A stretch of 64,000 nucleotides of DNA from Nostoc sp. ATCC 43529. Its GTDB lineage: Bacteria; Cyanobacteriota; Cyanobacteriia; Cyanobacteriales; Nostocaceae. The position numbers were made by a program, and so were the translations under genes. Under the pieces are notes generated by a model that worked only from the letters and a program-made list of their open reading frames with translations, was not told the DNA's origin and did not search any database. The stretch spans positions 62,001 to 126,000 of the forward strand of contig LWTK01000020.1 in the NCBI GenBank assembly GCA_003326205.1, read 5' to 3'. Shown here piece by piece: positions 55,801 to 64,000 of this stretch. Numbering within the stretch: position 1 is the stretch's first letter; each line of letters starts with the position of its first letter.

Positions 55801-56332
55801 GACAAAAAGTTAAACGCTCATATTTTGGAGATTCAGCCCGGAGATTATAGCAAGCGCGAATTAAAGCAAAAAAATCATCTTTAAATTTAGTTTTGATTAA
55901 ACTATCAATTTCATCAATAAAAATGATAATATCAGAACTAAACTTATTTAACACCAACGACTCTAAAAGTAAATTTAATCTCTGGATCTCCGTCCAAGAG
56001 TCATGCTGTAACCACCAGCTATTAAAATCAACATCATCTATTTCAAAACTAGATAATAACTGATTTGCAAAACCTTTATACCATTTTTCTGCACTAGTAT
56101 GACTACCAAGAATAGTTAAATCAATAGAAGCACATTTAATTCCTATCGCCTTAAATTTTTTGATTGCTTGAACTCGCAAACTAGATTTACCCATCTGACG
56201 CGAGTTAAATACAAAACAATATTCCCCACCTTTGAGCAACTCAAAAACTTGCCCATCTGCCTTCCTAACCACATAAGTTCGATGATTAGCATTTAAACTC
56301 CCACCAACCTTATAATAATTACTAAACTCCAT
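52871..56332 (-). CDS. AAA-like NTPase domain protein with 14 WD40 repeats
   Basis: A 1153-residue protein. Residues 1-350 form an AAA_35-type domain, with a start typical for the family (YYKVGGSLNANHRTYVVR), Walker A FNSRQMGKSSLR (about 44-55) and Walker B IIIFIDEIDSLI. A coiled stretch (about 405-450) precedes one membrane segment (about 455-477). From about 565 to 1125 I count 14 WD40 blades (SPDGKIIASGGDDGTIKLW type), enough for two seven-bladed propellers. It is probably a membrane-anchored scaffold or signalling ATPase. Its partner may be the HTH/AAA-like protein encoded 57 bases upstream, which is in the same orientation. Confidence 0.92.
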   Translation of the reverse strand: MEFSNYYKVGGSLNANHRTYVVRKADGQVFELLKGGEYCFVFNSRQMGKSSLRVQAIKKFKAIGIKCASIDLTILGSHTSAEKWYKGFANQLLSSFEIDDVDFNSWWLQHDSWTEIQRLNLLLESLVLNKFSSDIIIFIDEIDSLIKTKFKDDFFALIRACYNLRAESPKYERLTFCLLGVATPGDLIQERERTPFNIGSSIELTGFSFAEAKDALIPGLADKVEHPETVLENVLKWTAGQPFLTQKLCNLIVQETENKYLNVNELVQNYIIDNWEAQDEPEHLRTIRDRLLRNEQKASRLLGLYQQVLHSSKNVLVDSSHEQTELRLSGLVVKQDGYLKVYNPIYQAIFNQVWLRQELDKLRPYSEAINNWLNSQQDSSWLLRGKALDEALAWAAGKSLSNLDYEFLQESQKVATELQIEVNQQLAQASQQLTKANQIAKEKLAKANKKAKYIVWVGGTIATLLILISVIVVQNQLHQLHTAQEAARLTQVGYNATQQFQSKQLEALLLAMKAGQDLKYLVKNQSLGEYQTITPLSALLNILTNIHEYNQFDSKQTTLNNLTFSPDGKIIASGGDDGTIKLWHNNGTAIATLYSHKKKVTSISFSPNNQIIASASQDGNIKLWKRDGTLIKTLSGHQNWVINAIFISDNTLVSIGKDGIVKFWQQDGTLIKNIFLKINAITSSNISSKTEIIAVGNEEGNIELYKIDGTFIKNIHVHEGWVTSISFSPDGKNIASGGDDQTVKIWKVNDNSITHFEGHTGRINSVSFSRDGKVIASGSSDQTVKIWGRDGTLINTFIGHSDSVASVSWSQDNNIIASGSEDGIVKLWKLNADMMTTLTGHQGGITSLNFSRDGKIIASGGNDGTVKLWQRNGTSIANVTGNQDWVNSISFSPDNKTIAVATNQLIAKLWQQDGTRIYPLSEHKNVTSLSFSPNQKIIAFGTDEGFIELWKWDGTLIKPWTKFFTGHKNWVTSVSFSPDGKTIASGGDDNGTIELRRLDGTLISTLTGHRNGINSTGFSPDGKIIASGSKDQTVKLWQLDGTLIATLTGHSSSVTSVSFSPDGEIIASGSDDQTIKLWKKDGVPITTLLDHKGSVTSVNFSADGKIIASASKDDKVILWSWQLDDLLPRGCQWLQDYFLNHPEDYKSLKQSCN

Positions 56333-56389
56333 TCCTCCTCTCTGCGCCTCTGCGTCTCTGCGTGAAATTAATCTTTCAATAAAAACTAC

Positions 56390-57688
56390 TTACAAATAAC
56401 TACCAAAATATTCCTGATACAATCTACACCGTGCCCTCACACAATTATTCCAAAACTTAATCACCCCCATACTATCCAACTGATAAATTTGCCGATTTTT
56501 TCGCTCTACTTTAATTCCTTCACTATTACTAACTATCTCTTTAAATACCCTCCCTAACTCTGGATTTTCTTGAAAAGTCTCCAAATATCGGCGTAAATGT
56601 TCAGTAAAAATCCCTGCATCAGTAGCGGCCTCTTGCAGCAATTCCCCAATAGTTGCACCCTGACATACCAAATAATAAAGTGCTAACCGCACCAAATAAG
56701 GATGTCCCCCCACCAAAGACATAATCGGCAGAATATTGTTACTATCTAATCCATGTCGGATAGCTAAACTTTTCACCTGTTCTTCAGTAAACTCTTCTAA
56801 TTTAATTGGTAATCCCACATTAAAAGGGGATTGATTAATATCTAAGCGTCCATAATCTTCCGTAGAATGTGCTACTAATAGTCGCAACTTTTCCCATGTC
56901 TCTGATTCATTAGCATTTTCATTCCAATTACGTAACATTGGAAAAAAGTTTTGATAAATTTCTGGGTATTCAAATAATTTATCTACCTCATCCAAAGCTA
57001 AAACTAAAACACCATCCAACTGTTTAAGCAGACTTTGAAACGTCCGAGTGCAGCTTACCATACTGGGAATATCTGTATCCCAAACTGTTAACGGAGGTGC
57101 CCAAGGTAATTGATTAACCACATAAGCATAAAAACTGCGAAGAAAATCATTAGCATTACTAAATTTATTTGTTTCGATTAAACTAAAATTCAAATAAACC
57201 GTACTATAACCACTTTTCTTCGCCTCAGCCATAATTCTCTTCAACAGAGAAGTTTTCCCCATCTGCTTAGGTGCTTTAATTCTAACTAGTGCCCCAGCTT
57301 CTTTAATAGCAGCATAACAACGAGATTCAACCGGAGAACGTTCTTGATAAAAAGCAGAATTTAATGGTTCCGAACCTTCTGGAAAGCGGATATTTTGGAT
57401 AATATGCCCACATTTTTCTAAAGCTTTAACACTAACTAACTCCGGCTTATATTTAGCAAACATCTCAATCAAATTACAACGATAATCTGGTTCAGTCTCA
57501 GGAGGAAAGCCAAATCTAGTAGATATATTTCTCAACTGGTGGCTAGCTGTAGAACGATGAGTAGCACCAAGTTCTTTAGCAATTTGTTCATCCGTTTGTC
57601 CAGCTAAAAATAAAGGTAATACTTTCTTTTGTTTGGGAGTTAATTCATATTGATATATTTTTTCAAATTTTTCTTGACTTATCAGCAT
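56390..57688 (-). CDS. HTH plus AAA-like NTPase protein
   Basis: A 432-residue protein. Residues 10-60 form a LuxR/GerE-like helix-turn-helix (YELTPKQKKVLPLFLAGQTD, then EQIAKELG). An AAA_35-like NTPase follows, with APKQMGKTSLL as Walker A (about 141) and VLVLALDEVDKLFE as Walker B, and FNVGLPIKLEEFT and GGHPYLVRLALYYL downstream. The open frame starts at 57775, but its first 29 codons lie inside a palindromic repeat; ATG at 57688 is preferred. It shares the AAA-like family with the WD40 protein and could be a regulator linked to it. Confidence 0.85.
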   Translation of the reverse strand: MLISQEKFEKIYQYELTPKQKKVLPLFLAGQTDEQIAKELGATHRSTASHQLRNISTRFGFPPETEPDYRCNLIEMFAKYKPELVSVKALEKCGHIIQNIRFPEGSEPLNSAFYQERSPVESRCYAAIKEAGALVRIKAPKQMGKTSLLKRIMAEAKKSGYSTVYLNFSLIETNKFSNANDFLRSFYAYVVNQLPWAPPLTVWDTDIPSMVSCTRTFQSLLKQLDGVLVLALDEVDKLFEYPEIYQNFFPMLRNWNENANESETWEKLRLLVAHSTEDYGRLDINQSPFNVGLPIKLEEFTEEQVKSLAIRHGLDSNNILPIMSLVGGHPYLVRLALYYLVCQGATIGELLQEAATDAGIFTEHLRRYLETFQENPELGRVFKEIVSNSEGIKVERKNRQIYQLDSMGVIKFWNNCVRARCRLYQEYFGSYL

Positions 57689-57719
57689 TTTTCTATTTAA
57701 TAATAAATTCTTCAATCTT

Positions 57720-57775
57720 GTGGGGTGGGCATCTTGCCCGCCCATGATTACGGGCGGGCGAGACGCCCACCCCAC
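57720..57775. repeat. 24-bp inverted repeat (GTGGGGTGGGC hairpin)
   Basis: The 24-base arms pair with two G-T wobbles around an 8-base loop (57744-57751). It is a dispersed cyanobacterial palindrome, and the frame through it extends the next gene artificially. Confidence 0.85.
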
Positions 57776-57792
57776 AAAAAATAGTCATAAAC

Positions 57793-57886
57793 GTAGGTTG
57801 GGTTGTAGCTTGCTTCCCGTAGGGTACGAAGTGAAACCCAACACTCCAATCATTATTTGGGTTTCGCGTTGCTCAACCCAACCTAC
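57793..57886. repeat. GTAGGTTGGGTTG terminal-inverted-repeat element
   Basis: Perfect 13-base ends (57793-57805 and 57874-57886), with an inner GAAACCCAA/TTGGGTTTC pair. It is non-coding. Confidence 0.8.
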
Positions 57887-58204
57887 ACTAATGCAACGTT
57901 TTAGTCTTGCCACACCACTACATTGTTAGTCATCATAAAAAAAATTAATATTTACGTGTTGAATTACGTTGTAACTTTTAGTTTATCAAGTTTTTGCTAC
58001 ACACAAAAAATGGTGAAGAAAACTTCACCTCAATAGCTGTGTCAATCAAATAGGTGAATTTTTGCTCAAATATGGAGTTACATATAAATCTGATTTTAAG
58101 ATGAATCTCAACAATCAAATTAGATTTTTTCTATACCAATTGTGCTGGGTTAGAGACAATATCTGATGGCTAATTATTCCCAAAACCCTGTTTTTTAGAA
58201 CTCA

Positions 58205-58762
58205 ATGACAAAAATTATGCAACTCAAACCAATTATTCCTCTATTAACTGGCTGCGCTTTGACTGCTGTTTGCATCACTTCTATAGTTAGTCAAGCCAAA
58301 GCTGATGAGCAAGTTCGTTTTATTTGTGCTTTGGGTTACGACCAAACAACTAATCTACGATTTCCTACTACTTACGCTTGGACATCAGATGGTAAAAGAC
58401 CAGTTATCCGTTGGAAATATGCCTGGTTTAATAGTAACACTGTTACCCCACAAGTGCGGTGCGAACAAGTATCTTCTCGATTTCAGACTGCTTACAACAA
58501 ACAAAGTCTAGCTTATATTACTAACAGTATAGTCAAGAATCAAGAAGTGATTTGCACAGCTAAAGAAGTAGATGCACCTTGCGATACAATACTCCTAACT
58601 CTACGACCTGAAGACGATGCTTTAGAGATTCTTTATGAACTCAAAGAAATTCTTCGAGGGCGAGCTACTAAACCGATAGAACATAGTTCTAATCAACAAC
58701 AAGTTTATTACAAAATTGATATTAAAAAATTTCTGCAAACAGTCCCTGTTGAAAAAGAATAA
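58205..58762 (+). CDS. COP23-family protein (circadian oscillating polypeptide type)
   Basis: A 185-residue protein with a signal peptide (about 1-33, ending near KADE) and a COP23 domain: VRFICALGYDQ..TNLRFPTTYAW, then PVIRWKYAWF, RCEQVSSRFQTAYNK and a paired-Cys region (VICTAKEVDAPCDTILLTLRP). Proteins of this family were named for circadian oscillation in a cyanobacterium; the molecular role is not known. Secretion to the periplasm is likely. It lies 152 bases upstream of the protease-TPR pair on the same strand, an arrangement that hints at a common function. Confidence 0.85.
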   Translation: MTKIMQLKPIIPLLTGCALTAVCITSIVSQAKADEQVRFICALGYDQTTNLRFPTTYAWTSDGKRPVIRWKYAWFNSNTVTPQVRCEQVSSRFQTAYNKQSLAYITNSIVKNQEVICTAKEVDAPCDTILLTLRPEDDALEILYELKEILRGRATKPIEHSSNQQQVYYKIDIKKFLQTVPVEKE

Positions 58763-58914
58763 TATCAATTTCGTCTCTGCGTCAACTCTGCGCTGACCTT
58801 TGGGTTCCTCTGCATTTCAAATGGCGTTGCTGGTTGATGAAAAAATCACGCAGAGGCGCAGAGACGCAAAGAATAACTTCTTAAATAACTCCTGAATTTT
58901 ATCCAACTGCAAAA

Positions 58915-61900
58915 ATGAACAAACTGAATTCGTTGATACTCGCCATATTAACTTCTTCTTTAGTACTCCCTACCGTCTACGCTGCGACATTCCAGCAAGT
59001 ATCTAATCAACCTACTTCTATACTTGCAAATAATACCCTATCATCCGAACAAATCCGTCAATTAGCTCAAGCTGTTACTGTAAAAGTTTTGAGTCAAAAA
59101 AAAGGTGGTAGTGGAGTATTAATTAGCAAGCAAGGAAAAACTTACACTATTCTCACCAACGCCCATGTTACTAGTAAGAAAGGAAGCCATAGCATTCAAA
59201 CATTTGATGGCAAAATCCATACAGCTACAGTTATTAATCGTGGAGATTCTTTAACTGGTAATGATTTAGCTGTGTTGCAGTTTGAATCTCAAGATAACTA
59301 CCAAATTGTTTCTTTAGCAAGCACTTCTAATTTATCAGAAAATCAAGAGGTATTCACTGCTGGGTTTCCTGATGATAGTAAAGAACTAGTCATCACCAAT
59401 GGCAAAATATCTCTGTTATCTGAACAACCATTAATTGGGGGTTATCAGATTGGTTATACCAACAAAATTAGACCAGGAATGAGTGGGGGAGCGCTCTTAA
59501 ATCAAGAAGGTAAATTAATTGGGGTGAATGGATTATTGAACAATGCTATTTTAAATGAGGCTTATTTTTATCAGGATGGAACTCAACCCAATGCAGAACA
59601 ACTTCAGCAGTTGAAAAAATTTAGTTTTGCTGTTCCCATTGAAACTTTAGCAAAAATTAGTCCTAACTTAGCAATTATTCCTCCAGAATGGCGCAATCAG
59701 CAACAAGCGCAAAAACCGTCAGTGGGGAATACATTTGTTGATCAAGTCAATAACATTGCTCAACAGATTACTGTGCGAATTGACTCGAAAAATAGCGGGA
59801 ATGGTTCAGGAGTTATTATTGCTAAACAAGGGCAGACATACTATGTAGCTACAGCACGCCATGTACTACAAAATCCAGATAATTACGAAATTATTACCCC
59901 AGATGGTAAACAATACGCAGTGCAACCAGAAAATATTGTTAAGCCAGAGGGATTAGATGCAGCAATTGTTAAGTTTACCAGTAATGAAACTTACTCTGTC
60001 GCCACAATCTCTAAATATATTCATTCCATAGGAGACGTAATTTCTAAATATAATGGCTCAAGTTTCAAGGGTATAGAAAAATCCTGGGTATTTATATCTG
60101 GATTCCCCCAAGCAGATAGGGGGAAGAGAAAATTAGCTCCTGGATACCTTTCATTTGGAGAAAAATTAGTTTTCAATGCAGAAAGTAATCCTTTGTTCGA
60201 GGCTTTTATGGAAGGAGGCTATAGACTATTATATTCCAATTTGTCACTACCTGGAATGAGTGGTGGGCCGGTGCTAGATGTTAGAGGAGAAGTAATTGGG
60301 ATTAATGCAGGTATTCAAAATACAAAAATAAGGCAAACTGAAATAGGTTTTGCTTATGGAGTACCTAGTAGTAGTATTTTGAGCTTAGCTACACAAGCAG
60401 GAGTGAAAAAAGAATCATTAAAAGTTGTTAGCAATAAGCCACTAAGTAGGAAGGATTCCGAAATTACTTTGTTGGAGAACCATCCATTATTTGGTATTAA
60501 AAAACCATCAGCAAATGCTAGTGAAAAAGATTGGTTTGAATATGCTAATCAAATGTGGCGTATTGAGAAGATGTCAGAAACAATATCTGTTTTGCAAGAG
60601 GTTATTAAACGTAAACCAGACTTTTATCAAGCTTATTATGTACTTGGTGCAGCGCTACGATATGAAGGTAATGATCCTAAAAAAGCTTTAGCTGCTCTTG
60701 ATAAAGCAACTATGCTGAAACCTGATTATTATGAAGCTTGGGTGGAAACAAGTCTCCTATTATCAGACTACAAACAATATTCCCTTGCTTTAGCAGCTAT
60801 TGACAAGGCTATTGAATATAATGACAACGATGGTAGCCTTTATTTTTTTCGTAGTTCAATATTCTTTAACTTACAACGCTATCCAGAGGCGCTAGCAGCA
60901 ATTGATAAGGCAATTGAGATTCAGCCGTATTATTTTAGCTACTTAATGCGCTGTAGTATTCGCTTTACATCCCAAGATTATCAGGGTGCGCTAGCTGATA
61001 TTAATCAAGTGATTAAACTCCAACCTGATTTTACTGTTGCTTATGCCTTCCGGGGTATTATCCGCTTTCAGTTGAAAGATACTCAAGGCGCAATAGCTGA
61101 TACCAATCAAGCAATACAAATCGAACCTAATAATTCACTATTCTATCTAGTACGGGGTGGTATTTATGAGGAGTTGAAAGACAATGAAAAGGCACTGGCT
61201 GATTACACCAAAGCCATTGCAGTTAATCCTGAATATGCCCAAGCTTACAATCAGCGGGGCGATTTTTACTATAAGCATAAAAAATGGGATTTAGCACTAG
61301 CTGATTATGGTCAAGGTATTAAATTTGAGCCTGATAATGCTAATGTCTATTTTGCACGGGGTAATGTTTATATTCAATTGAAAAATTACCAAGCAGTATT
61401 AGCAGATTACAATCAAGGAATTAAACTTCAGCCTGATTATGCCAACGCTTATTTTGTACGTGGCGCTGTTTACGCTGAATTAAAAAATTACCAATTAGCA
61501 TTAGTAGATTACAATCAAGTGATTAAACTTCAGCCTGATAATGCCAATGTCTATTTTGAACGGGGTGTTATCTACCAGAAGCAAGGAAATAATAACGCCG
61601 CCCTATCAGATTACAATCAAGCGCTTGCTAAAGATGCAAAATTAGCACCAGCTATTATCAACATTGGCTACATAAAATATGAAAAAGGAGATGTAGAAGG
61701 GGCAATACAGCAGTGGCAAAAAGCAGTGGAAATCAATGGTAAATTAGCAGAACCACAAATGGCATTAGCCGTAGCTTTATATGCCAAAGGCGAGCAACAA
61801 AAAGCCCTAAATATGGCACAAGCAGCCTTGGGTTTAGATAAAAGCTTTGCTGATGTTGAGGTTCTGCAACAAAATCTTTGGGGGACGCGCTTGGTTGACG

Positions 61901-61953
61901 AGGCGCGAAAACTGTTGACAACTCCTAGTATTCAAGCTTTTATCAAGCAGTAA
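58915..61953 (+). CDS. Secreted protein with two trypsin-like domains and TPR repeats
   Basis: A 1012-residue protein with a signal peptide (about 1-23). The first trypsin-like domain (about 45-255) has the triad His84 (TNAHV), Asp117 (GNDLAVL) and Ser190 (GMSGGALL). The second (about 280-500) has His316 (ATARHVL), Asp348 (GLDAAIV) and Ser449 (GMSGGPVLD), so both look active. From about 535 to 1000 there are around a dozen TPR units with the QAYYVLGA.LR / YAQAYNQRGD pattern. It is probably periplasmic, with the TPRs recruiting substrates or partners. A paralogue follows 55 bases downstream. Confidence 0.93.
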   Translation: MNKLNSLILAILTSSLVLPTVYAATFQQVSNQPTSILANNTLSSEQIRQLAQAVTVKVLSQKKGGSGVLISKQGKTYTILTNAHVTSKKGSHSIQTFDGKIHTATVINRGDSLTGNDLAVLQFESQDNYQIVSLASTSNLSENQEVFTAGFPDDSKELVITNGKISLLSEQPLIGGYQIGYTNKIRPGMSGGALLNQEGKLIGVNGLLNNAILNEAYFYQDGTQPNAEQLQQLKKFSFAVPIETLAKISPNLAIIPPEWRNQQQAQKPSVGNTFVDQVNNIAQQITVRIDSKNSGNGSGVIIAKQGQTYYVATARHVLQNPDNYEIITPDGKQYAVQPENIVKPEGLDAAIVKFTSNETYSVATISKYIHSIGDVISKYNGSSFKGIEKSWVFISGFPQADRGKRKLAPGYLSFGEKLVFNAESNPLFEAFMEGGYRLLYSNLSLPGMSGGPVLDVRGEVIGINAGIQNTKIRQTEIGFAYGVPSSSILSLATQAGVKKESLKVVSNKPLSRKDSEITLLENHPLFGIKKPSANASEKDWFEYANQMWRIEKMSETISVLQEVIKRKPDFYQAYYVLGAALRYEGNDPKKALAALDKATMLKPDYYEAWVETSLLLSDYKQYSLALAAIDKAIEYNDNDGSLYFFRSSIFFNLQRYPEALAAIDKAIEIQPYYFSYLMRCSIRFTSQDYQGALADINQVIKLQPDFTVAYAFRGIIRFQLKDTQGAIADTNQAIQIEPNNSLFYLVRGGIYEELKDNEKALADYTKAIAVNPEYAQAYNQRGDFYYKHKKWDLALADYGQGIKFEPDNANVYFARGNVYIQLKNYQAVLADYNQGIKLQPDYANAYFVRGAVYAELKNYQLALVDYNQVIKLQPDNANVYFERGVIYQKQGNNNAALSDYNQALAKDAKLAPAIINIGYIKYEKGDVEGAIQQWQKAVEINGKLAEPQMALAVALYAKGEQQKALNMAQAALGLDKSFADVEVLQQNLWGTRLVDEARKLLTTPSIQAFIKQ

Positions 61954-62008
61954 CTTAGGTTGAGCAGTAATTCAAAATTTACTAGAGATTAAATATCTAC
62001 TTTTTAGT

Positions 62009-64000
62009 ATGAATCATTATCAAAAAATTATCATCTCCATTTTAACTAGCCTGTTCATATTCCCTAGCGCCTACGTTGCAAAATCCCAGCCAGTACCTAA
62101 TAAAGCTACTTCTGTATTAGCAAATAACTCTCTATCCCTAGAACAAATTCGTCAAATAGCCCAAGCTGTTACTGTAAAGGTATTGAGTAATAACAAAGGT
62201 GGGAGTGGAGTATTAATAAGCAAACAAGGGCAAATTTACACTATCCTCACCAATGCCCATGTTATCAGTAGTAAAGGAACCTACCGTATTCAAACACCCG
62301 ACGGTAAAACCTATACAGCTAGAGTTATCGCTCAAGGTAATTCTTTAAAAGGTAATGATTTAGCTGTATTACAATTTCAATCTCAAGCAAACTATCAAAT
62401 CATACCTTTAGCTAGCAACGCCAATTTAGCAGAAAATCAAGAAGTATTGGCTGCTGGCTTCCCTGATGATAGCAAAGAATTACTTATAACCGAGGGCAAA
62501 ATATCTCTATTATCTCAACAGCCATTAGTTGGAGGTTATCAAATTGGTTATACCAACGAAATTCGACAAGGAATGAGTGGAGGCGCACTTTTAAATCAGT
62601 CAGGAAAATTAATTGGGGTGAATGGATTAACAAACAATGCTATTTTAAATGAGGCTTATTTTTATCAAGATGGAACTCAACCCAATGCAGAAAAACTTCA
62701 GCAGTTGAAAAAATTTAGTTTTGCAGTTCCCATTCAAACTTTAGCAAAAGTTGCACCTAATTTAGCAATTATTCCTCCACAATGGCGTAATCATGAACAA
62801 GCGCAAAAACCGTCAGTGGGGAATACATTTGTTGATAAAGTTAATAATATTGCTGAACAGATTACCGTGCGAATTGACTCAAAAAATAACGGTAATGGTT
62901 CGGGAGTCATTATTGCTAAACAAGGGCAAACTTACTATGTAGTCACCGCGGCTCATGTACTAAAAAATCCTGACAATTACCAAATTATTGCTCCGGATGG
63001 AAAGCGTTATGCAGTGCTACCAGAGAATATTTTTAAGTCAGAGGGATTAGATTTAGGACTTGTTAAATTTAACAGCAATCAAACATACTCGGTTGCAACG
63101 ATCGCCAAATATAACTTATATTCATCAGTCGAAAAACCGTGGATATTTTTATCTGGTTTTCCAGCAAAAGAACATGAAAAACGAAAATTGACAGCAGGAT
63201 TGCTTAGTCCCAAAGCAGTAGTATTTATGCGTAGCGAAAGTCTGGAATTATTGGATAATGTGATTAATTTAGGTTACGAGATGACCTACTCAAATCTGAC
63301 ACAACCCGGAATGAGTGGGGGAGCAGTACTAGATACAAAAGGACAAGTAATTGGAATTAATACGGCTATTGAGGATAAAGGAACTAGTCAAGTTGAACTA
63401 GGATTAGGTTTAGGAGTACCAAGTTATAGCATTTTGGGTCTAGCCAAAAAATCGGGGCTGAAGCCAGAACTATTAAAAATAGCGACTATAACACCCCCAA
63501 AACTTACAAAAGCAGAAGTCAATTTAGTCCAAAGTCATCCGTTGTTTACTGCCCAAAAGCCAATCCCTAATGCTAGTGAATACGATTTGGTCAATTATGG
63601 TAATCAACTATGGCGATTAAACAAATATTCAGAAGCAGTTGCATCTATTCAACAAGCAATTAAGCTCAAACCAGATTTTTATCAAGCTTATTATGTACTT
63701 GGTGTAGCACTAGCTTCCCAAAAGAAACATCCAGAAGCCATAGTAGCTTTTGAGCAAGCAATCAAAATTAAACCAGACAGCGATGATGTTTGGGCATTTA
63801 AATCTATTTCGCTACTTCAATTAAACAAATACTCAGAGGCGCTAGCAGCAATTGAAAAGGCAATTCAATACAACGATAGTAATGTTTACTTTTATGTATT
63901 ACGCAGTCTGTCACTGTCCAACTTAAAACGCTATCCAGAGGCTCTAGTGGCGGTAACTAAAGCTATTGAGATGAAGCCACTATCTAACTACTACGCATCG
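62009..64000 (+). CDS. Paralogous double-trypsin plus TPR protein (partial, C-terminus outside window)
   Basis: The frame is open from ATG at 62009 to the window edge, 664 residues. It is closely similar to the previous gene along its whole visible length, with a signal peptide (about 1-27). The triads are His84/Asp117/Ser190 and His316 (TAAHVL), Asp348 (GLDLGLV) and a Ser in GMSGGAVLD. TPR units begin near 530 and continue past the edge. The second-domain His context is the classical TAAH, unlike ATARH in the first gene. It is a tandem duplicate, probably co-transcribed, with the same likely periplasmic location. Confidence 0.92.
   Translation, partial: MNHYQKIIISILTSLFIFPSAYVAKSQPVPNKATSVLANNSLSLEQIRQIAQAVTVKVLSNNKGGSGVLISKQGQIYTILTNAHVISSKGTYRIQTPDGKTYTARVIAQGNSLKGNDLAVLQFQSQANYQIIPLASNANLAENQEVLAAGFPDDSKELLITEGKISLLSQQPLVGGYQIGYTNEIRQGMSGGALLNQSGKLIGVNGLTNNAILNEAYFYQDGTQPNAEKLQQLKKFSFAVPIQTLAKVAPNLAIIPPQWRNHEQAQKPSVGNTFVDKVNNIAEQITVRIDSKNNGNGSGVIIAKQGQTYYVVTAAHVLKNPDNYQIIAPDGKRYAVLPENIFKSEGLDLGLVKFNSNQTYSVATIAKYNLYSSVEKPWIFLSGFPAKEHEKRKLTAGLLSPKAVVFMRSESLELLDNVINLGYEMTYSNLTQPGMSGGAVLDTKGQVIGINTAIEDKGTSQVELGLGLGVPSYSILGLAKKSGLKPELLKIATITPPKLTKAEVNLVQSHPLFTAQKPIPNASEYDLVNYGNQLWRLNKYSEAVASIQQAIKLKPDFYQAYYVLGVALASQKKHPEAIVAFEQAIKIKPDSDDVWAFKSISLLQLNKYSEALAAIEKAIQYNDSNVYFYVLRSLSLSNLKRYPEALVAVTKAIEMKPLSNYYAS

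Larger units (their letters stand above)
57689..58204. other. Divergent intergenic region with two palindromic repeats
   Basis: 516 bases between the divergent HTH/AAA-like and COP23 genes. The left half holds the repeats at 57720-57775 and 57793-57886. The right half is AT-rich and should contain the COP23 promoter; no box was assigned. Confidence 0.55.

Noticed and set aside
57689..57775. N-terminal 29-codon extension of the HTH/AAA-like protein
   Set aside because: These codons are the translated right arm and flank of a palindromic repeat, so they are not part of the protein.

Overview
The window looks like chromosomal DNA of a filamentous, probably heterocyst-forming cyanobacterium (Nostoc/Anabaena-like). 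The reasons are frequent GCGATCGC (HIP1) octamers, AATGACC-type heptamer tandem repeats, many dispersed palindromic repeats, a COP23-family protein, a very large Ser/Thr-kinase/His-kinase hybrid, and AAA-like/WD40 proteins. All assignments come from reading the sequence; no database search was run.

Layout. 1-7.6 kb (minus strand): two signalling genes coupled by an ATGA overlap, a 2017-residue Ser/Thr kinase - AAA ATPase - GAF - histidine kinase - receiver protein followed by a receiver-PAS-histidine kinase that runs off the left edge. 8.1-9.9 kb: a membrane-anchored GHL10-like glycoside hydrolase and a small membrane protein.

10.0-32.2 kb (all minus strand): an extracellular contractile injection system (eCIS, phage-tail-like) locus. 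In transcription order: AAA+ ATPase, tail terminator (DUF4255), a 279-residue unknown, sheath, two tube proteins, a 54-residue DUF5908 protein, LysM tube/baseplate adaptor, VgrG-like spike, gp25-like baseplate protein, a DUF4157 protein with a long C-terminal region that may be an effector, a gp6/Afp11-like baseplate protein with an internal duplicated insert, a tail fibre with a mannose-lectin motif, a small coiled-coil protein, a gp7/Afp12-like baseplate protein and the tape measure protein. No PAAR tip gene was recognised. MITE-like repeats sit in several gaps of the locus. A thylakoid-anchored relative is known from Anabaena PCC 7120; whether this one is anchored the same way cannot be told from DNA alone.

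32.9-46 kb: sucrose-phosphate synthase, a DUF3131 protein with a GTA-N8-TAC (NtcA-type) site upstream, a GT39-like membrane glycosyltransferase, a GNAT acetyltransferase, a DUF3237 protein, an EF-hand membrane protein, a dienelactone hydrolase, and a sulfonate-utilisation pair (SsuA-like lipoprotein and SsuD). 46-52.5 kb: a repeat/PPC-domain protein, an RRM RNA-binding protein with a likely intrinsic terminator, gene remnants, a VOC protein, an alpha/beta hydrolase, a fasciclin protein, a small membrane protein and a stand-alone photolyase-antenna-like domain.

52.8-64 kb: a 14-blade WD40 protein with an AAA-like NTPase domain, an HTH plus AAA-like protein, a COP23 protein and two tandem paralogues carrying two trypsin-like protease domains followed by TPRs (the second runs off the right edge).
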